A DNA stretch of 64,000 nt, taken from assembly GCA_019916065.1 (NCBI GenBank), contig CM034241.1, positions 8,159,223-8,223,222 on the forward strand, written 5' to 3'. The notes under the pieces were generated by a model, which ran no database searches, was not told the DNA's origin, and saw only the letters and a list, made by a program, of their open reading frames with translations. Below are positions 57,401-64,000 of this stretch, in pieces. Positions within the stretch are counted from its first letter, which is position 1, and each line of letters begins with the position of its first letter. Source of the DNA: Vitellaria paradoxa. Lineage: Eukaryota; Streptophyta; Magnoliopsida; Ericales; Sapotaceae. Position numbers and translations under genes: made by a program.

Positions 57401-60400
57401 AAATTCAATAGTATAGTTAGACGTGTGTAAACAGAGTATGAAGTATTGCACAGACGCACATGATATTCCGACGAATGAACGCCAAGTTGAAGATATGCAG
57501 GAATTTGGCTAGATATGGTGTGTGTAAGGATTGCTAGAAGTATTCACAATTATATAGCTTAGAGAAAAAAGATGAGACAAGATAAGTGTTAGCATCGGTA
57601 ATAAGCTGAATTGTCACTTTTACTCTCAAAGAAATAAAGACAGTTTTCCTTTAGGAAAGTGCACAAGTTTTTGAAGGCATAGGTCAAATCATTCTGATGG
57701 GGGTGCAAGGCATTCTGGATTACGGGTCTAAGATAAGATGAAAAATTAGCATTCCGATGAATGAATGAAGGGTGCCCTAGACAATGGGTGTAGATTTCTT
57801 AACAAATAAATACAAGCATAGCAATATAATTCAATTTTGGCAGAGAGTGTGATTGCAAGGATTCGATGATTATCCACCCAAATTGTATAGAAGAGCCCAA
57901 GAGTTTTTCAGTTTCCCTTATGTTAGTGCTAGTTCATGGTTGGTTATGGCCATTGCGTTTCTCTTAATTCTTCAATTGTGAATATAGTGGAGTAGGTCTT
58001 GTAATTGATTAGGGTGGCAAAGAGATGTAAGGGGTGGGTGAGAATGCGAGGGCTAGAAGTTCCAATTGGGAGACATGGGAAATGACTTAGTGTCTCTATT
58101 AGGATTGTCGGGAGTGAAAACAGAGTGTGGGTTGTCGGAGTTGAGTTGAGAGGGTGAATTTTCCTCCTCCAGTTATAACTATTTTGACGTAAAATAGTGA
58201 ATTGGCTCTTGAGTTCTCCAATCACGGACATAAGCTATTGCTGAACCACATTAAACATTGTGTTTTACTTAATTTATTTTTTTTAACATTTTTTAATCCC
58301 AAAAAATTTAACTGTATGGAAATGCAAATTTCAGTTTAATGTGAACCTAAAAATATGGATTGCAACTCTATTTTGGAAGCAGAACATTGTTGCTTGATCA
58401 AATGACTAGGCAACTATTTCGATGTCTTTGGCATCAGCAATATTATCAATTGCCTTTTTTTTTTTGGGTTGAAACTAGTACTTCTGTTAACGATCAATGC
58501 AAAAGTCGGCAGATGCATAATAAGCTTTCCAAGAAAAACATGAAATGTAGGTGGAAAAAGCAAAACACTTCTAACCTTCAAATGGTAAGAATATGACATT
58601 GAAAAGTTCATGTTTCAATATAATTACAACTGTTGTTTACTTACTCTAGTTTTGAAGTCTAGATTTTGTTGTTCAAGTTTCTTCTAGGTTCAGTTAGAAT
58701 AGGTCATTGTCAAAGTCTTCTAAAGCTTTAAGAAAGCCATGAATTAATGTGAAGCAAAATTGCAACAAAGAAAGGTAACCCCTTCTGAGCAAGCTATTTG
58801 TAGCCTATGGGGGCAGCTGCCCAAACTCTGGAAAGATGAAATTTAAGCGGTCTTTAGCATTGCCACAATCAAGAAGTAAATAGAGAAAATTTGTAGCGAT
58901 GCCTGTTTTGGTTTGCTCAACATTGTTTTTATAGCATGCTTGGCATAAGCTAGACACAACTGCCTAAGATTCTTGAGATATATATATATTTTTAAAGAGA
59001 TTTAACCTTATTCCTTTAAATGTATAGTAAGAGAGGAAAACCTTGACCATCGATATTATTCTTAGAATAACCAGTGAGAGAGTTTGTCTGTATGAAAACT
59101 CAAGAGTGAAAATATACTAGTATAGGAACTCAAGAGTGAGAGTTCATTTGTTTGAGAACTCAAAAGGTGTTGTGGATTCAGCATTCAAGTATCTATTGGA
59201 ACTATATCAGAGAGACTTGGTAAGAGATCGTCGGACTCGATCGGCACAAGGAGGACACACCTGCAAGTTCATGGATTTCAATACCTGCGATGCAAGGGGG
59301 ACTTCGTTTGGGCTGATTGCAAGTTGTCAACTTATATTATTGTTTGGAGTGGATGTGTATTGCTTGGCTAGACAACTTGCATTTTTCTTTCTTTTCAAGT
59401 TTGGGGTTCTCCACATATCTTTTGTCTGTGTGATTGTTTCTGCACTACTTTTTTTTGACACATGATTAATTAATTTATTGGCCTTAACACACAACCATCT
59501 TAAGTAATTGAACTTTCCAAATCCAAGTATTCAGACTATTTGCGTGGTTGATTATGCATTGAGATTAAATCTATAGTTGAAGGGTTATTCTTGACAACCT
59601 TGAATTTTTTTTTAACTTGAATTCTGGAGCTTGCAAACCAAAACTAGTAAACAAATTCCTTTCACAGTACTCTTTCAATGAAAAGAAAAAGCATTAGCAG
59701 CAAAAGTCAAACTAGTTTCTCTAAGAGACTTGCACACAAAAAGTTCACTGAAAAATGATTAAAATTCTTCTATATAAGCAAGAGATTATCATTAGCAGTT
59801 AATGGGAGAGCAACTAACCTTTAGAATGAAAGGAACAAAAGTATAGAAGATAAAACTTGACAATGTAAAGCTGACAAAAGCTAATATCTGAAAACAAAGG
59901 GAAGAGAAATTTAGGATAATGAACATGAAATATATTATGTTCACTTAATACATTCAAAGTCCAATTAAGAAAAAAAAATGGTTTACATAAATGTTTCACA
60001 TGCATATACATACTCAGTTTTTGGAGAGCAAAAAAATGGATGAATGTTGAAGATTAGTTGTTGTGTTCTCCCTTCTTTCCATTTCTTTCACAATTTTGCC
60101 ACTCAACATTCAGAATTACCAAATATTCATACAAGATAGAAACAAATTTAATCCATATGTAAAGTTGATTAGTGATGGAATAATTCTCATTCATTAAACC
60201 AACCGTCACCATTTCTATGTGAATAGGGTACTTCATTGACCAAAAAATTTACATAACTACAAGCTCCTTAAAGACCATACCAGCTAAGCTCTTAAATATG
60301 CATAAATGTTTTGAACTCGAATCATTTAACAAACAAGTGATTGGGTTAAGAGCTAACAGTTCAATTGCCTAATGAACTAGAACGAACTGTTATCAAACTA

Positions 60401-62807
60401 TGACATCACAATTATATAATAAGCATATTAATATTAAAAATCAACTCTCAATAAAGCCTTAGTACTAAATTAGTTGAGGTCGACCTCATGAATAATTTTT
60501 CTCCATTCATCTCTGCCATGGTTTATATTCTCCATGATTTTAGTCCATGCAATTTAAATCTATTTTTTGTTTTCTTTATCTATTCTATTTGAATTGACTC
60601 ACTTTTCCACACCAATACATCCTTGATTTACGTTGGACATGACGAAATCATTTTAAATAACATTCTCTCAACTTCTCTTATATCAGTATCACCTTAACTT
60701 TTTTTTTTTTTCAGATATATTCATTTCTTATCCAATTTTTCTTGTATTACAACACATCCTTTTTAGCAACTCCATTTCTACTATACTTGCCTTATGGGGC
60801 TTGGTTAATGGCCTAACATTCTGTACCATAAAATATAATTAGTCTTATAATCATCTTACAGAATTTTTCTTTCATCTTAATAGATATTCTCTGATAACAT
60901 AAAACACCCAAGACATTTCTCTCTATTTTAACCATCTAACCAAATTTTATCGATAGTATCCTTTTCAATCTCTCAATCTGCATGTAATCACTTTTTGGCA
61001 TTTCTTAATCCTCAATTATTAATATGCCCTTATTTGTAGTCATAATTTTACTGAATTTATAATGCATATACTATGTTTTGGTCTTAATTACTCTAAAATC
61101 TTTCGATTCTAGAGTGTGCCACAAAGTTATAATTTATGTTTAACGCCAAACCTAGTTTTCTCTATCAATATAATATCGTTTGCAAATAACATGGACCAAG
61201 TGATATCATATTGAATATATTTAGCAAGCTTGTCTATAACCAAAATGAAAAGATAAGGACTTAAAGTGGATCATTGGTGTAGACTAATTGCAATTGAAAA
61301 TTTATTTGTATCACCTTTAACAATTCTCACATTATATATAAAAAAAATCAAAATATGTTTTTATAATTTTAAATTTTATGATTATATGATAGGTTTTATT
61401 GGAGTTATTATCATTAGGATTAGGAAATAAGAAAAAGTAAAAAATGGCACTATTAATAATAGAGTATGAATCAGCTAGTTTAAGCGACCGGCAAGCAGTT
61501 CTCCAGTTTGACTGAGGTCTTCTTGGTTTTAATTAAGAAAAGCATTTTTTTTTGTTATTCATATGGTTTTAGGGAGTTGAACGATCATTTTTTTAATCCA
61601 TTAGTCTGATCCGATTTATAAAAATTACTCAATATAATTGGATAAACCTAATCAATAAGACAATTGATAACAAAACTTTCATAGTAGGCCCAAAACAATT
61701 ACCTAAGAAAATTCAAGGCATCCTGAAATTTAATACTCAATTCCTACTGTTTAATTTTTGTTTACTCTACTTGTATGGAACATCTGGCAACATCTCGGCT
61801 TGCCTAATTAGGGCCTTCTCAGCCCTCCAACATCACATCTGAAGTACCATTAACATGATATAGCCGCATTAATCATTCTTGAAGAGGTAAAAACCTCTAG
61901 TTACTAGACTCACTACCTTGTTATTGCTATTCATCCTTGATTTCAAATGCTCACATAGTTTTGCAGAAATTAGCCCTAAAGAAAATGGATGATTTTAGTA
62001 AATGCAAAATCTCTAAGATCTTTTGATCTATTTCTCCAAATTCAATCATTTAAATTCATAATTAAATTCAATCATTTAAGTTTGGCCTTGAAGCAACATT
62101 AAGATTGTTCTATTGTGACATAGGGGTCACGGCTTGAACCCTAAATTTTTAGACTCTCTACAATCAAGGGAAAGATCACGTATATTTGACCCTTCCTCAA
62201 CCACCCAATACGAGAGCTTATCAACATTAATGTGTCCATAGATCTTGAATGCTAAAGACTTGTTCCTCCTAAAAAGTATGAAATCACCTCAAGTGCTGAT
62301 GCATATGTTATATACAACGAAACCTTGAAAGGATATGTAAATCATGTGGTTTTTTTTTTTTTTTTGTAAGAATAAAAATCTAATAATTATATAAAATCTC
62401 ACAGTTATACACAGAGCTACAAAAACCATGCTTGTTTAACTAAGCCAGCGGTTTGAAATAGCAATGCAGTGAATTGAAGTATTAGAAAATTCATTACTTA
62501 CCGTTTCTGCAGACCACTTTATAGATTCCAGACTCTTCTTTTCCAGTAGAGCTCTGATGGTAGGTTAATGTGATAGAAGCAATATTATTCTTCATGTTAC
62601 TGAAAGTAACATAGACCATATACCAAAAAGCAAATTCCTTTGAAGGTTAACCAAATGAATAAATGTTTCTCTATAAGCAAATGCAATTCCATGTCTCAAT
62701 CTTATGCTCTAATGCAAAGGATACATCTGGCAAGCAGCTACAAGGGTTCCAAAAAGACCAATCATTGAAAGTACTTCCATGTGATCTTGCTTCTTAACAA
62801 AAAATTC
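54488..62807 (-). CDS. SLC35F-like (DUF914) membrane protein gene, copy 2, 3' exons 7-12
   Basis: Six exons parallel to exons 7-12 of copy 1, all in frame with consensus splice sites: 62725-62807 (EFFVKKQDHMEVLSMIGLFG..), 62502-62553 (ALLEKKSLESIKWSAET), 59819-59887 (ILAFVSFTLSSFIFYTFVPF..), 56043-56129 (MSGATMLNLSLLTSDMWAVV then IRIFFYHQQ), 55841-55905 (VNWLYYVSFVIIVVGLITYS) and 54488-54584 (NEKDSVPLQAIEAGNLDAQY.. ending PIQ). Together they encode about 150 residues with the last membrane helices and tail, and no disabling change is visible. Exons 1-6 are not found before 64000; a copia element starting at 62895 occupies the next intron. The gene either continues beyond the window or is 5'-truncated. 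The substrate of plant members is unknown. Confidence 0.8.
55841..55905 (-). CDS. Exon 11 of SLC35F-like copy 2
   Basis: 65 nt, TTTGCAG acceptor, AAAAAA|GTACGC donor, intact last membrane helix. This is the reference for the extra base seen at 12614-12679. Confidence 0.8.
56043..56129 (-). CDS. Exon 10 of SLC35F-like copy 2
   Basis: 87 nt, in frame, with the conserved SLLTSDMWAVVIRIFFYHQQ segment. This is the reference showing that the indels at 12805-12892 are changes in copy 1. Confidence 0.85.
56483..58230. mobile_element. Possible remnant of a short LTR-type element
   Basis: TATAACTATTT..TAAAATAGTGAATTGG occurs at both ends of this interval with roughly 75% similarity over about 58 bp. 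The left copy is followed by AACAAGTGGTGGTGTCAAAG, reminiscent of the AGTGGTATCAGAGC primer site. No protein domains were recognised. Tentative. Confidence 0.3.
56846..56910 (+). other. tRNA-like (SINE-head-like) sequence
   Basis: GGCCAGTCAATTGGTAAAGC resembles an A box and GGTTCCAAATTCTATCCCC resembles a B box, with suitable spacing. It could be the 5' part of a tRNA-derived SINE. It lacks a cloverleaf good enough for a functional tRNA gene. Confidence 0.35.
59819..59887 (-). CDS. Exon 9 of SLC35F-like copy 2
   Basis: 69 nt, acceptor TTTTCAG, donor AAAG|GTTAGT, in frame with both neighbours; one membrane helix. Confidence 0.82.
60447..61330 (-). mobile_element. Degenerate, 5'-truncated RTE retrotransposon
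   Basis: On the minus strand, WSMLFANDIILIEKTRFGVK (about 61145-61200) is the RTE FADD box region with Asp changed to Asn. Downstream sequence decays with many stops and ends at a GTCGACCTCAACTAATTTAG-type tail at about 60450-60490. It lies in the intron between exons 8 and 9 of SLC35F-like copy 2. Confidence 0.7.
62502..62553 (-). CDS. Exon 8 of SLC35F-like copy 2
   Basis: 52 nt, acceptor ACCATCAG, donor ACG|GTAAGT; same length and phase as copy 1 exon 8. Confidence 0.8.
62725..62807 (-). CDS. Exon 7 of SLC35F-like copy 2
   Basis: 83 nt, acceptor GAATGCAG, donor CAGAT|GTATCC; same length and phase as copy 1 exon 7. It is the most 5' exon of copy 2 visible in the window. Confidence 0.82.
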
Positions 62808-62894
62808 CTGCATTCAGGAAAACAGAAAAAATAAACCTTCTGTGTCATCAATATTATGTATCAACACCTCTGACGTAAATATGCAAAATCTTTT

Positions 62895-63051
62895 TGTTGG
62901 ATATTAACTTAAATATGGTAGGAAAATAATTAGTTTCCTAATTTTCTAACATGTATAGTTTTCTAAGAAGTAGAAATCTTGTGTATATAAATTGGAGCAA
63001 GAACCCTAAGACAATATACAATTTCTACCTTTCAATTTAATTGTTTTTACA
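62895..63051 (+). repeat. 5' LTR of the terminal copia element
   Basis: 157 bp with TG..CA ends, abutting the primer site. Short for copia, but such LTRs occur in plant families. Confidence 0.85.
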
Positions 63052-63063
63052 TGGTATCAGAGC
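63052..63063 (+). promoter_or_regulatory. Primer-binding site (tRNA-Met)
   Basis: TGGTATCAGAGC immediately after the LTR. Confidence 0.9.
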
Positions 63064-63139
63064 AGTGGTATTGTGAGAAACCTTAGCCGTCGGAAATTGT
63101 CAGTCCAATCCAACTGAAGCAAGGGTATCAACATCACCC

Positions 63140-63660
63140 AGCATTGCTCATCCCAATCCCATCGGCGTGAATAGTCACTTGTTCCAGTCCCATCGGCATG
63201 AACAATCACTCATTCTACTCCCGTCAGTGTGAACAGAGTCAAATACTGTCATTCAGTGTTCATCTTCTCCCAGCGTCGAACATCATTGGCGTCCAATCGT
63301 GTTGCTCATCTGTCATTCACATGGGTTGTCACCCATCATCGCTCGGTGTTTACTATAAATCTGTTTATCTTTGATTGTTGATCATCTTCGTTCATCTTCA
63401 GTTTGTATTCAGATTATCTCACGCGATATCGACGAAATTGGATGTTCCACCAAGATTCTATTCTGATTGTCTCACCAGTCTTCAGTTCCACCAAGATTCC
63501 CATCATCAGTCGGTTGCTTGGCTTTGATCCTCTTCTATTTTCTTTTGGTTTTCCCCGCAGTCCAGCAAAGCAGCCTAGTAGCCCAGTCTAATAAAGCAGT
63601 TCAATTAAGTCTAGTAAAGCAACCCAGTAGCCTAGTCCAATAAAGCAACCTAGTACTCAC
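63140..63660 (+). repeat. Short repeats in the copia leader
   Basis: CCCATCGGCGTGAATAGTCAC-like units recur about three times at 63160-63240. AGTCCAGCAAAGCAGCCTAG-like units recur about four times at 63558-63655. Confidence 0.55.
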
Positions 63661-63701
63661 CAGATTAAAGTAAGTCTTCTTAATTATTTAGTGGAGCGCT
63701 A

Positions 63702-64000
63702 TGGAACCTAAATTTGATTCTACCACTGTTGGCTTATCTACTATTTTAACACAGCCTATTACTCAACTCACTACAAGAAAATTGAATGGAACCAATTATA
63801 TACAGTGCTCTAAAGCTGTTAAAATTACTTTAACGGGATATAGAAAACAAAAATACCTCACTATTTCACCTCCACTATCGACTGAGATTACCTACAATAC
63901 GTGGGTTCAGATAGATGCTTATTTTGTTAGTTTACTCTAGAATTCTATAGAACCTCATGTGGCTAATATGTGTATTCACTTAGATACATGTAAAGAGATT
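63702..64000 (+). pseudogene. copia gag N-terminus, one stop
   Basis: MEPKFDSTTVGLSTILTQPI, then TRKLNGTNYIQCSKAVKITL and WVQIDAYFVSLL, then TAG (63938-63940). The same frame continues NSIEPHVANMCIHLDTCKEI to the window edge. This is the gag pre-domain typical of a large plant copia lineage; the stop sits where Trp or a similar codon is usual. Confidence 0.75.

Larger units (their letters stand above)
56130..59818. other. Large intron between exons 9 and 10 of copy 2, with retroelement debris
   Basis: 3.7 kb against 0.95 kb in copy 1. Sequence next to exon 9 (about 59620-59700) is still alignable to the copy 1 intron (GGAGCTTGCAA..TCTTTCAATnA), so the excess is an insertion. It includes a pair of diverged direct repeats at about 56483-56540 and 58165-58222, a tRNA-like segment near 56846-56910 and a 109-codon frame at 59136-59465 of unknown origin. 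Confidence 0.5.
62895..64000 (+). mobile_element. Ty1/copia element, 5' part (runs off window)
   Basis: A short 157-bp LTR (TGTTGGATATTAAC..TTTTTACA, 62895-63051) with a TATAAATTGG box is followed directly by TGGTATCAGAGC. After a 640-bp leader, gag begins at Met 63702. The element is in the intron 5' of exon 7 of SLC35F-like copy 2, in opposite orientation to the gene. Confidence 0.85.

Noticed and set aside
59136..59465. 109-codon plus-strand frame as a gene
   Set aside because: No motif is recognised, it lies inside a large intron on the opposite strand, and the C-terminal half is hydrophobic T-rich sequence; left as unexplained intron content.

Overview
This window reads as nuclear DNA of a higher plant, most likely a eudicot. 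It is strongly AT-rich. It has spliced genes with plant-type GT..AG introns, Ty1/copia LTR retrotransposons with initiator-Met-type primer sites, RTE-clade non-LTR elements, and many small inverted-repeat transposons. I cannot name the species.

Layout. 1-10.1 kb has no convincing complete gene. It holds a mosaic of small terminal-inverted-repeat elements (some with visible target-site duplications), short tandem repeats and one coding-like gene fragment (4.8-5.1 kb). 10.16-25.21 kb, minus strand, is a 12-exon gene for a multi-pass membrane protein of the SLC35F/DUF914 family. Its introns are inflated by a degenerate copia element, a nearly full-length RTE element (14.28-17.45 kb), a 1.9-kb inverted-repeat element carrying a 145-bp tandem array (20.1-22.0 kb), a hAT-like MITE and a 50-bp RTE tail with a 15-bp target duplication. 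Exons 10 and 11 carry indels that break the frame, so this copy is probably a pseudogene. 26-30.6 kb is non-coding with LTR-like features and two tandem-repeat blocks. 30.63-37.05 kb is a complete LTR retrotransposon on the minus strand with a perfect 5-bp target duplication (ACATA). It has a long gag and no detectable pol; downstream of gag it carries a second ORF resembling the plant-specific 'putative plant transposon protein' family. 39.19-45.64 kb is a decayed but complete copia element (target duplication ATAAG), inserted into an exon of a gene fragment that tentatively resembles a RUS/DUF647 C-terminus. 46.4-48.7 kb, minus strand, is a pseudogene of an ABCF (GCN20/ABCF4-type) ATPase. 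49-54 kb holds two hAT-like non-autonomous elements in AT-rich DNA. 54.49-62.81 kb, minus strand, is a second SLC35F/DUF914 copy, of which exons 7-12 are present and intact. Its missing 5' exons would lie beyond a copia element that begins at 62.9 kb and runs off the window.

Overall the locus is a tandem duplication of a drug/metabolite-transporter-type gene. One copy has decayed at its 3' end and the other looks intact where visible. The two are separated by about 29 kb of nested transposons and gene relics. No operon-like organisation is expected. The most unusual items are the gag-plus-accessory-ORF retrotransposon, the inverted-repeat element built around hairpin-forming 145-bp monomers, the 21-bp repeat in the copia leader, and the independent RTE insertions in the same intron of both paralogs. 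All family assignments come from reading translations by eye; no database search was run.
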